Origin: Spodoptera frugiperda
Lineage: Eukaryota; Arthropoda; Insecta; Lepidoptera; Noctuidae
Length of the DNA stretch: 64,000 bases
Reading direction: 5' to 3'
Assembly (NCBI RefSeq): GCF_023101765.2
Contig: NC_064239.1
Span: 1,612,001-1,676,000 of the forward strand
Part shown: piece by piece, positions 35,514 to 47,110 of the stretch
Layout: each line of letters opens with the position of its first letter
Numbering within the stretch: the stretch's first letter is position 1
The notes under the pieces: generated by a model
The model's database searches: none
Told to the model about the DNA's origin: nothing
The model's input: only the letters and a program-made list of their open reading frames with translations
Made by a program: the position numbers and the translations under genes

Positions 35514-37540
35514 TGCTCTATACACACTCGATACACGCAAGCTCGCCAATGCCATGTGGAGGACAGTGACGTCTGAGTTACATGGCTACTGTATCAGCTT
35601 TCGATTGTACAAAATTTATTCTATTGGTCTGTATGATTCAGTTTACAAATATCATATTGTTGCAAAATAAAGTTTATAGTAAACTACAATAGCTAAAATT
35701 CTATATCTGAACGCTTACCATGTACAGCGAGGGATAAAAAGACTCATATTGTCTGCAATATGACGAACATTCTTTTCATAACAATTTGTAAAAGGACCAA
35801 TGCACAAATCGTCAGAAGTCGTAGAGAGCACGGCCGTATAAAGTGGTACCCTCCATCCAATAACTTGCACGCTGCGACCTACATTTCTTTCACACGAGTA
35901 TAGAACATGCACAACATAGAAATGTTATATTGCTCTGTAACTTTGAAACGGACAAACACTTTTATCTGTGCGTACAATACCTTTTAACGTTTGACCGTAG
36001 CTCAGTGGGCCGGCCTGCGCTCGGTGGCCGCGCCGCGCCGTCCAATAGCCACGCATTGTATCACCGCGTTGTTTTATTCCTCGCCGAATAAAAACCAGTG
36101 ACCGTAAACCGAAGAGGCCGTGATATGGAGGTTACAGTCACCTCGTAAATTTTGTCGTACCGCGACACACTCCTTCACACTCGCGCTGATGTCACATTTT
36201 CAGACCAGCGGAGCGCGAAATAAGTACATTTTTGCCCACACGACGTAATATAAAAAAATATAATGACATATTTTAAAAGTAAATCCTGGATGTGCGGTAT
36301 TGACAGATGATGGAGAAAACTTCCCTCCGCGGCACGCACTCGTTCCTTAGGAAATGAATTTTTTGTCAATATAGTCGAGGAACGACGCTCGAGATTTGTT
36401 GGACAAATATTTTTATCCGTAAACGTTTCTGGAAATGTTTGATATGTCGCGCATACACGTGCTTTCCTCTCGGAAAATTTGTGACAGGATATTGATGTAC
36501 CCGCGAGCATCAAACATTTCATAAGTACGTTTTGATAGAAATGACAAGTTATGTAATGTAATGAATTAGTAGAATAACGAAATGTAAGCTTCTCTTTTTG
36601 ACAACATTGTCTAATGTTTACCCAAGCATGGCTACAACACAAGGTGGCAAGTTTTTGAACCTTCGCCTTATGAATTTCTCGTCCCATTTATTTGTGACAT
36701 GATAGTCTTTGACTTCATTTTTTCCACTTTCATAATTCAGTAAACACACATTTGCCATTTTACACACCGTTCGCCTTCGAGTAAAATAAATAATAGTGCG
36801 GCTCGAATACTGCTTTGAAGCGCTGTTAAACAACTTTTCAAACAACATAACATCAATTACAGAACACCAATAACAAAACCCGCTTAAACAATAGGCAAAA
36901 ATGACATTATTTACTTTCCGACCAATCTACTGCCGACTGTCATATAAATTGGACAGAATTCCTTCACAGAACAGTTTTAATGAGACCTTTACGGGCGCTG
37001 AGACTTTGATGCGATAACTTTTTTCGATATTTTTCGTCTCCCCATAGAAAAATACGTACTATCCTTTTCTTATGTGTATACTTCTCTATCGTGGCGTTCC
37101 TTTCACTCGCAGTAACTGCAAACGAAGACCGCTCGAGGCATCTGCAATCAATGGAGCGTACAAATTGAAATAAGATAGCAAGATGTACCATAGCTCATAA
37201 TAAGGGCTTCGCTTGATACTGCCTTTCATCCTAAAAGATTTTCTCTGTATGTAAAACTCGCTCCCGTTAGATGCTTACACAACTTACGAAAGTCATTTCT
37301 TTCCGTCATATGGGGATGATTGCGTCGCAAAGTGAGTTAAAAGACGTTTACTAAGCGCAAGAGGTTACACCGTCAAAAGAAAACTTTAAAAATATACCTA
37401 CTTATCTGTAAATACTTTACGAAAGTGATTGCGTATAACTTAAAGTCTTTGAGTCATCAAGATCTTTGTGCTACAATATATCTTTTCCCTAAAGTAAACA
37501 AATTGTCAAGTAACTATTGTAATTCTATATTTACAGAAAC

Positions 37541-37613
37541 TAATGTTCCTTTCATTTTTTACAGGTATGTACAACTTGGTCCATAGTAAAAACATAAAGA
37601 GGTCAAGGTGAGT
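37541..37613 (+). other. Candidate recursive-splice (ratchet) site with 43-nt cryptic exon
   Basis: A pyrimidine-rich tract (TTCCTTTCATTTTTTACAG, ending at 37564) gives a strong 3' splice site. It is followed without a gap by GTATGT (37565-37570), a usable 5' splice site. Then, 43 nt on, AAG|GTGAGT (donor at 37608) is a near-ideal second donor. This arrangement matches ratchet points and recursive-splice exons described in long introns of flies and vertebrates, where the downstream donor defines the exon first. An ordinary micro-exon is the alternative: one frame is open, with ATG at 37567. If real, the window is a long plus-strand intron. No transcript evidence is available. Confidence 0.35.
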
Positions 37614-38302
37614 CCCTCATTTCCCATCGATTACCCGCCTGATCCCCTAGTTATCAGGCCAGTAATTAAAAATGTAAAAGCAACAAGTCCCAGTACGAAT
37701 GATTCTGCCGTCAGACATTCAGTAAATTGACACGAACGGAAACAATTTGCCTGCAAGAACATTGAAGCCGTATTGGTTTGGCGCAAACTTCAAGTGGCAA
37801 GCGATAATTAGATAGTTGTCACGACTTGCTACTGTACTTGTGTGGGCTAATTATATTGAATTGGCTGGTTTTGCATTAGTTAAATTTACTCAATGTTATA
37901 TGTAGGTAGATAAATCGCAGGTAAATGATGCTATTTTGATTTATTTTTACTGTTTTGTCAAGGTATGTTTTAGAAGCATCTTTTATCTTGCGCTACTATT
38001 CACATACGAAAATGTTATACCTATTCAACTTACGTTTATAATTAAATTTAATTGATATATTGTAAATTGCACATCATAAAAACTTCTTAAACGTAATACA
38101 AACTGCAATCAATATTATCATTATTACGTACGAGATCATTTAAAAATACTATACAATTTTAATTACAATCCCAAAAACGCTACCGCTCATGCACTACACC
38201 GCGGCGCACGAAGTTAGCGCTACCGCGGGAGACAAGTAAGTTTCTCGGGGGTTTAATTAGCCTTTAACTTAATGGTGATTGTGTCCTCAAAGCGCATCGG
38301 CG

Positions 38303-38356
38303 TGCACGGACTTGTACATGCAATGCACGGACTTACTTGCGGACCACGGACTTGCA
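38303..38356. repeat. Three CACGGACTT units at 20-21-bp spacing
   Basis: TGCACGGACTTG (38303), TGCACGGACTT (38324) and CCACGGACTTGCA (38344) share CACGGACTT, starting at 38305, 38326 and 38345. A degenerate inverse unit, CGGTCCG, follows at 38371-38377. The spacing is close to two helical turns. Confidence 0.7.
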
Positions 38357-39951
38357 ATGGACCCGTGCGTCGGTCCGTTGAACTAACTTGTGCTTGAGTC
38401 ACGGTCAACTTGCTTTGGCGATGTTTGATCTTGTAATGTCACGTTGGTTTGTTTATTTTTCGAGGTTTCTTTTCTTTGTAAGACCTGTTTTGTTTTGTTG
38501 TTCTTGTGTTGTGTTGTGTTTGGTGCAGTGTAATTAGGAAAAGGATTAAATTGGTATCTACGTTCATGTACATGTATTAATGTTAGACTACACAGAATTG
38601 AATGCACTGTTGGTGCGGTGGCTGGGCAACCGGCAACAACGCAACGTATAGTGGGTCCGATTTCGCACGGAGCAACCCTTTGTGAGATTCACAAATTGTT
38701 GTTTCGGGTGTGGATGTCATGTATAAGTATGTGAACTTGTATGTTTGTATATGCACCCACGACACAAGAGAAAATCCTAGTGTGGGGCAACGCTTAAAAA
38801 AAAACTAATAAACAAAATAGACTGATTGGACTAGTATTTTTTCATCAAACCTGACTGAGTGTTAAACAAAATCATAAAAACTCAATATTTATATTCAATC
38901 CTTTTACAACCGCACGTTTTATTAATTAACTAGAACTATTTCAATTGCAAACCACTATTGGTCCACTTGGAAATTAATACAATGTTTAATTTATCGCTCG
39001 ACCTGTTCTCGCTATGAATACATCACTAACTAAAAACTTTGGCATAATGAATACAAATAGCGTATGAACATAATACGAAGGTGATATTTACATTTTATAA
39101 TGTAAACAATATGCGTGAATTTGTACGGGGTGTGACTAAATGCGTTGGCGATAATATAAACGTACTTTTGTTTCAATTAGGATCGCTAGTCATACCTAAT
39201 TACTTTAGAATAGCTTTACTAGAGGACTAACCGATAGACAGACATTTCGTTTCTTTTTTAATATTGTAATATTTGCATTGACGTTTAAAATTGTCTTCTC
39301 GGTCTATTTGAAATATAATTTTGACTTTGACTTTTACTTTGACTACTAATTAATTACATAATGTACCTAAGTAAATTACTTAGTGCACTTATCTAACAAA
39401 CTTAGGAACTTTATTTACCCTGTAAGTTAGTGTAATAGGTCGAAAAGTCAAAAAGTAGATTATAAATAGCACGTAGGTACAGCAATTAGTATCATTATAC
39501 GAAAAATTTTGACAGTTAACAAGCTAACTTACAAAACCACTTTCACATTTGCATTAAGATATATTTTTCTTTTACGTAGCAGTAATGATAATGCGCTTAG
39601 CGAAGTAAATTACTTAAAAATTAATCACCCACGAATGAATTACACTCCGTATAAAATATGAATGTAAACGAGCGATCATGTCGAAAAATACCAAACTATA
39701 ATCATTTGCAAATACGAACCGAACGATGCTCATCGAAACGTAAAATGATTGTAATGTTCAATATAAATATTTCGTAAATGCTTCACAAACAAATGATTTC
39801 AATTAACTACGGCAGATACGAAATATTCGCGGGTTTTAAATATTGCTACGATTTTACTTACTTATTAAAATTTTCGCTTGATAGTTATTGGACCAGTAGG
39901 TAGTAACGTATGTTATGTTTAAAAGTAATATTTTGTTTAGCAATCTCTATA

Positions 39952-40054
39952 ATAGGCTCACCCCCTATTACATGGGAGTGGGTGTACATTGTATAGCGGT
40001 ATTACGTGGCGTAATGTGCACCTCTGCCTGCCCCTTCGGAGATAAAAGTCGCGA
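39952..40054 (+). repeat. SINE body/tail fragment, plus sense, with internal deletion
   Basis: AATAGGCTCACCCCCTATTA, CATGGGAGTGGGTGTACATT and then CTCTGCCTGCCCCTTCGGAG with GATAAAAG are the body and tail of the same SINE as at 61296-61524. The segment ACTTATAACACAAATGGTG, present in other copies, is deleted. An incidental frame (39915-40190) crosses it. Confidence 0.7.
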
Positions 40055-43000
40055 CTTTGCTATTGCTACCATCTTTACACTTCTCACCTGTGTAGCAAGA
40101 GGACTTAGGCCTACTCAGGGGCTACACATAGAAAGATACTGGTCAGCAGAATTCTCTAACAATCTAGAACCTTTTAATATATCTAAATAAGTCCCCATTG
40201 ATCCAAAACTATTTTGAAAAGCCTGAAAGTCTAAAAAATACTCTCTATGAAATTCTTTCAGTTAGCAATTTCAACAGAAAAACTAAATAAAAAACGTTTT
40301 ATGAAATGTAGTCCCGGCAAAATTAAAAATATTTTTCAGTTCGCACTATGAAAATGAAAACGTTTACGAACATAAGACAGCATTGAGTTTCAAACGAAAC
40401 AATTGAAAAATAAAATTTTATTTTCATATGAAAAGAAAAAAAACTAAAATATGTGTATTTAAACTATTTATTTAATATTGAAAATGTCAGTAGAATGCGT
40501 TTCTTTTTCAAAGTTTTTCAACAAATTCTTCTTTCTTATTACATTTTAAGAATTTGGCAATACGTGGTACCTACACAATAATATAAAGTTTGATTCAAAT
40601 TGAATTTGTCAAACAAATAACTCGTTTACTTTATAGTATTTTCTAAGTAAAAAGTTATATAAACGAAATGGTGCATAAATAAGTGTAATGGAATTTTCTT
40701 CGCATGTGTGTGTACGTACAAACTTTTTTAATAAAATCACGTTGTATTTTGAACTATTATTTCTTTCTCTATATCTTACTACATAGACTTTAGCTATAGT
40801 AGTATTTGATGAATAAAAACAATGTAAAGTCTAGTTTAAATGATATCAAACTATTGTTCAAACAGGTCAAGTTGGTCCCTCGTTGGGCGCCAATTAGCAT
40901 CCTTGCGTAAACTCACACCACCGTACACTAATATTATATCACTACACCCACAGCATAACTTTTCGAGAAATAGAAAAACGGTATCCATTATACATAAAAT
41001 ATGTCACCTACATTATAGAATTAAATACTAATGATGATGAAGCTTCAAAAGTAATTTAATTAATTATCAACCCCTTTATCTCCTCTTCCAAATGTTCTCT
41101 TTAAGGCCATACAAATAATCCTTCTTTTAAAGTACGTACTAAAGACTCGAAATCGCACACTTCAAACTAATCACAGCAACTTGAGCCTTTATTAGAATCT
41201 CGGCCACGTATGTTTCTGATGTGTTCTGACACAAATGGATACGTTGTGATGTCACAATTACTACGTCCTATTGCGAACGATGACCGTCTGCCTCGTATAG
41301 CGCATAAACACCACTCGGGTGACTTAAGAAGAATATTATACTCCCTAGACGTATAACAGCATCGTGTGAGTGTCAGTTAAATGTTAAAATGGCTTTAATT
41401 TATTTATTCTTTAGTGCAAACAAAAGGACCAGTTTTTTTTCTTTTGGGATCAAAAGACCAAAGTTGTATTTCTGCAATTTCAGTTATTAAAAATAGTATG
41501 TGTTATGCTGATTGTTATTTAATATCAATAGACGATAAAATATATAGTTATTTGCTATACAATACTTGGTATATGTAATAGCCCATTAATTTGTCTTAAG
41601 AGATTTCCCTAATCGTCCTTGAAAATAATCTCCATCTCCACAATAGTATGTGGAGGCAACAAGGCACTGCACATCCGACATTCCGGGACAATCGCGCAAC
41701 CAAATTGCTCCCATAATCCTCCATGTTGGTGACCGGCTCCTTTACGGCTCTTTGGCCAGATTACATTCCGCCAGCGTTATATCCACCATATGAAACTTTT
41801 TATCGCTACATTAACTTCTATTTTAGGTCGTACGTGCCTGTTATTAAAGTTCTAATTCGGGCACCCTGCTGTGTTTGGCCCTAATTATGGGGTTGGACGT
41901 GTCATATTAAGACGTTTATTTCTATGGCCTGGGTGTTAAGTAGACGGAAAGACGCCACATGTGGTCTTTATGTATTTGATAGTGTGATAGTCAGTTTGCA
42001 TTACCCTGTGATCATCTTTCATTAGCGTTGTGGTAGACTTCCGTGGTCTTATGATTTTTATATTTATCTTTTAGTAATTAAATACAAGTCGTATTTTTAA
42101 TACAAAGCTTAACATTAGAGTGGTCTGTATTTATGATTGTATTATTATGTCTAAATACTTGATCAAACTTCTTTTTAAGCCACAAAATGAATTAGTTCAA
42201 CTAATAGGTTATAATTCAACGTAAATATACAAAAGTTTTGTAGAAGTTCTCATTTATAATGTTCTAATTTACACATAATATTTTCCCACAAGATGAGACT
42301 CGTAGGCTCAACCTACACTTTACTTGAAATGTAGAACTAAGACAAACTAAGACTAGGTTTTGTAAATTTAAATTAGACACAACTATATCCTAAGGCTGTC
42401 AGTTCTACACAAGTAAAACAAACTTAATATGTATACGTTTCAGAGGCATATAGAAACTGAATTAATCAACGCTCATCGTAAACCTTTACTTTGTTGAACG
42501 TCAATTTGCTAAAAGAGCACAAAATAAGTATGCAATATGAGAGTCCATATAAAGTGTAAAAAGACTTATTTAGATCCAAATCATTTCCAATGTTAAAAAC
42601 AATATTACAGGTAAAGAAATGGTGATCCCACCAAACGTTCCTCTTCACCTAAATGTACAAAAGTGTAAAAAAGAAAGTAAGAAACGTTTGGCCGAAATGA
42701 TGAACTCAAGAAACAACAATGTCTATATAGGTATAGCAAGTTCCTTCCCCTTCCGGTTAGGAAAATGAGGTTCAAACAAAATAATAAAGGTTTATTTAAC
42801 CACGGAACAAAGTTTAACCGAAAACGTATAAACGGGAGACTGGGAGGCAAATAAAGAATCCGTTTTATATTTGACGGGAAGCGCCGGAGTGCTGGGTACA
42901 GTAATTTGTCTACTCTCCAAAACATAATATTTCATCAGGTTTTTTTTGTTTATTCATTTGTTTCGCTAGCGGCTCGACTCGCAATCACGCTTCGATAGAA

Positions 43001-46000
43001 ATTTGGTTAGAGGAATGTGCTCCCGACGAATATGTCTCTGTGGCTCGTATCATAAAAATGTCAAGTTGTCGCATTTTTTTCTTTTACGGTTGTAGATATG
43101 GGTTTTTGAGTTCCCTTTGACACGTCGAGAGGTTGGTTTTCGATGGTTCGAGTGTGTAGTTTTTGTGACGAAATATGAAACCAGACTTTTCTTTTCGTGT
43201 ATTTTTTCTGGAATGCCTTCGCGAACTGCTAGTTTTATGGCATTCTTGTTATCTTTATATCCCATATAATAATAATAAAATAACTGCATTAGTTAGTTCA
43301 TTCAGAAAAAAAGAAACTTAGTCCAAAAAATCAATAACTAAAAACCAACAAACAAGGCGATACGCCACCTGATTTACTCGCACTGGTCACGTACCAATTG
43401 ACTGGCTACTTAAGACGTTTATGCAAATGTTTCTTATCAGCACTGTCGCCCACGGAACTGCCCACAAACAACTCAGCAGTGGTCACCAGCCGTGACATTT
43501 TGATCACGTGATATCACTACTGCGATTTAAATATCAATCGTGATAACGCAAATACCCTGAAATAGAAGTGCTGTTGTAATTTGCTAGAATTTATATGGAA
43601 ATGTTTGCAATTTTTCCAAAATGTCTTTTACATTAATTTCTTCAAGTGAAATTCCTGATTAAACTCTTGATCCTTAAAATGTTTTTTAGCCTTATATACT
43701 ATATATTACTAAAGCCATAACTCATACAAAGTTTCTCAGTATTTTTTCTTTGAACTGCTTTTCTTCCGCCACAGTAAGAAGTCAAATTAACTATTTTCTT
43801 TTTATTCGATCATTAAACTCGTTTCCTTCCCCAAGTTTCTCAAGGAAGCAACAAAAAATGATCACCGGCCATTCCAATAATTATAAAGGGCTGTAACATT
43901 ATCTGAATATCGTATCGTCCATAAAGATACAATCTCCTACAACTTTGGTCCTTCGGTACAGAACAGTTAGACACAATTTACGAACTTAACTAACTTCGCA
44001 AAATATGAACACTCTTCATTACAAAGCCTACCTATAAAACCTAATGGTAACTACGTATATAAAAATATATTAAAAATCAAGTTTTTCACGTTAAGAGAAA
44101 GTTTTCGAAAACAATGAGGGTAGTTTGAGGTAAGGTCAGGAGTGCTGAAAGGTTTGTTAAAACTTTTATGAACTTCAAGAAAGTTGTTTGCTTACGTAAT
44201 TTTGTGTTTTCTGTATTAATTATGGTTTTCATGAGTTTAAAGTAAATTTTATCGATCTGTAGGCGTGGGAAAATTACAATCGCGTAATTTAAGTTAAAAA
44301 TTGAAATGGATTTAACTGAACACCCACGAAAATGTTTACCATAACTTAGACAGACTTACACCAAAATAAACCACAAAATATTCAGCACCCGAAACTTTGC
44401 AACACCCCACACGTACCCACACATGGACCACAAATATTTTTGTAAACATCACTCAGTGGTACCAATAACCCAGTTTACAAGTCTGCCTTGTTATCTGAAA
44501 CAATCGTATGTCCTGAGGCGTCCGCAATCACGGCCAACACTGAACCCTTACATTTAGATCATCGCTCGAGATAACGACTGTTTTGTACCACCAAGGCGAG
44601 AAAAGGGGGTGAGGGCGCGAGGCGCGGGGCACAAGGGACCGACTCACAACTTCATTACCATAGCCAGTCAGAGTCAGCAACTGAAGCTAGCTGAGTAGGC
44701 AACCCACCTTTTATTTGGAGATTTAACTCACTTAACATTCTGTCGAAAACGAATTTTGTACGTCCCTCTCGCTCTTAAAGCGCTTACTCTATAAGCGAAG
44801 CGTTTTGAACCTTATTCCCAACTCTACAGTATTGAATTCAGATTTTCTAACGCTTCCATTAAGCTTTGAGTGAATAAAACGTACTCTGTGTCGTCTCAGG
44901 TATCTAATTTATGTATTAGTAAAGTTTCAATAAAAGGTTTTCGTTGCATCCATGCACATTCGTATTTGTTGATCTTTAAAACAAGTTATTTTTACACTCC
45001 AATGCCCAAAAACTGGCCTAAAATTATTTCGTCCTATAAACATAACCATTTAACAAATTACATCTAACACAGACTTATTACAGCTAAGTATAAAAAATGG
45101 CAGAATTACGCTACAGAGCCCCATAAGCATAAAAAATTACAATACCATGTAATAGTCATCAAGGAACACCTACAGTACAAAACGGTCGTAAAATTCAAAC
45201 GGTCGCGTTGTGCAGTGTACAAACGCCCTTATAATGAGCGATGCCATCTCTCGTGTAATTTCCTCATACATTCATCATGTGCGCTGTATAATTTGATCGA
45301 AAACAGGTCCGTGCCGTGTCCGCCATTTTAGTTCGTGTAATGAGCACAGATGACACTCATGATATCTATGATCTATCATTTCTTAATGATGATAACTATT
45401 TAAATAAAAGTTTGTACGAATATTTTGTATTTAATTACATTATTCAATGTAAAACATTCCAGAATCCATACCTTAAGCACCGTTCTGCGCACATTATTAT
45501 AATTTACAATCTATTAAATTCCTTTTCACACGAATCATGACTATAAAATTTTAATGACCAGCAGCCAACCTTTACGGCCGAATTTACCAGACAAAGTGAT
45601 TACAGAAAGGTTTGTAAACAAATTTTATGTACCGGAGGACCAATATCTCTATCGGTGTCGAGTTATTTTTGCCTTTTATGTCTTTATATGACTCCGAACA
45701 ATGGTGCTCGGTAATTTCGCGCAGTGCCCGGAATGAGGGTGATGTCGTAAACGACGCGAATCGCGTTCACTTGTAAGTAAACACAACATTTATATTTTAA
45801 GTTTACTGTCGGTTGAAGCTCGCCTGTCTCTTTTAGCAAGTAATTCTGTCATTCATTGCGTTGCTTTTCCTGTTTTGTATAAAGCCATTCCGACTTAGCT
45901 ATTTACTTTTTCCTGCGATGAAATGTATTGCAAATATTACGTTTTTTGGAAATCTGATGAGTATTTTGTTTGAATTCAAACATGATTTGGAATTGGAAAC

Positions 46001-47011
46001 AGAAAATGGTTTACGAATGTAATAGAAATCTATAAAACAGTTATTTCCATAGACCTTATACAAACACTCTCGTATTACGATAAACTGTACTGTATGTTAA
46101 AACGCACATAATATAATAATAAATTCCAAGATAAATGTCTGTTTGTTTACATCCCAAGAAAACTGGCATAAACTTGCACTAATTCATTGAAACGTTTCCG
46201 TCGAAAACAAACACACGCTTACGGGAGCAGTGTCATACGCAAACGCGTAACCCATTATTTCGTGCGTATTGTCTCTCGCCCGCGTACCCAGCGTACCGCG
46301 TACCGAAAGACTACGCCGAGATACGCCAGGTGACATAATAAACATAACGCGAAAGCGTGCGTTTTATCGTCTAGTTTATAATAAGCCGGTCTTATTACGT
46401 AAGTGAAATGTGAGAATGTCCTTGGGGATAGTAAATAGGACCTAGTTACCTATGATAATGTGAATTTCAGTTTCTGTCTGGTTTTTAAACTATGGATTGT
46501 CTAGACAGTTAGTGTGCCCCTTAGAAACCAGTAATATGTAAACTTTACTGTTGAATTTAACTAAAAAGGACTTTTTTATTTTTAATAGAATTTTGACACA
46601 AAAATTGTCATTATTATAAAAAAACGAGATTCAAAGACCGTTTCGACAAAAGAAATAACTGCAATCCATTCACTGATATCAACAAACAGTATTCAAACAT
46701 CTTCTCCAACGTATTTTATGTCAAAATCTTCATTATTCTATTCAAAGAGATAACCAGTTACAACTTCAATTATAATGGCTCATGAAAAAATTACGACACT
46801 CGCATTCATATAGAATGGAATATTGCCCTGCATTAAGTACTTTTAACACAATGTACTACAATGAACCGAAACTGTCTGTTACGACGTTCCTCTAATAGGG
46901 CAAGTTAGATATTACTTGTGTTGTAATAAAAAATTACGACCACAGACGTATTCAAAACGACATTTTATTTGCACGCCGTTATTACAGTACATGTAAGGGC
47001 CTGTACAAATG
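40055..47011. other. Long AT-rich spacer
   Basis: No gene is recognised in 7 kb. CpG-richer patches lie near 41640-41790, 44570-44700 and 46200-46400. The last contains three GCGTACC words (46282, 46291, 46298). A palindrome ATCACGTGAT lies at 43503-43512. A 106-codon minus frame (42605-42925) has no recognisable domain. Confidence 0.5.
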
Positions 47012-47110
47012 AAACACTTTTTAACCGTCTTTAAAAAAGGAGGTTCTCAGTTTGACCTGTATGTAAGTATGTTTGTGTGCAATCATCTCTCGTTTGACAG
47101 AACTGATTTT
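47012..47110 (+). repeat. Dispersed lepidopteran repeat fragment
   Basis: CTTTAAAAAAGGAGGTTCTC, AGTTTGACCTGTATG and GTATGTTTGTGTGC match a common moth repeat (remembered form: AAAAAAGGAGGAGGTTCTCA). It is degenerate and has no meaningful ORF. Confidence 0.5.

Larger units (their letters stand above)
34146..39951. other. Non-coding stretch with two short tandem arrays and a ratchet-like site
   Basis: No gene is recognised. It holds a CRE (34343-34350), a 15-bp-period array (34367-34415), a GTCGC/GTCGT array (35466-35513), a CpG-rich patch (35995-36060), the longest non-transposon frame of the window (36175-36687, minus, 170 codons, unrecognised), the splice-site pair at 37541-37613, and a 20-21-bp array (38303-38356). 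Confidence 0.5.

Noticed and set aside
35992..36060. tRNA-like start (CGTAGCTCAGTGG)
   Set aside because: It resembles an A box, but no B box (GGTTCRANTCC) or acceptor stem follows at the right distance.
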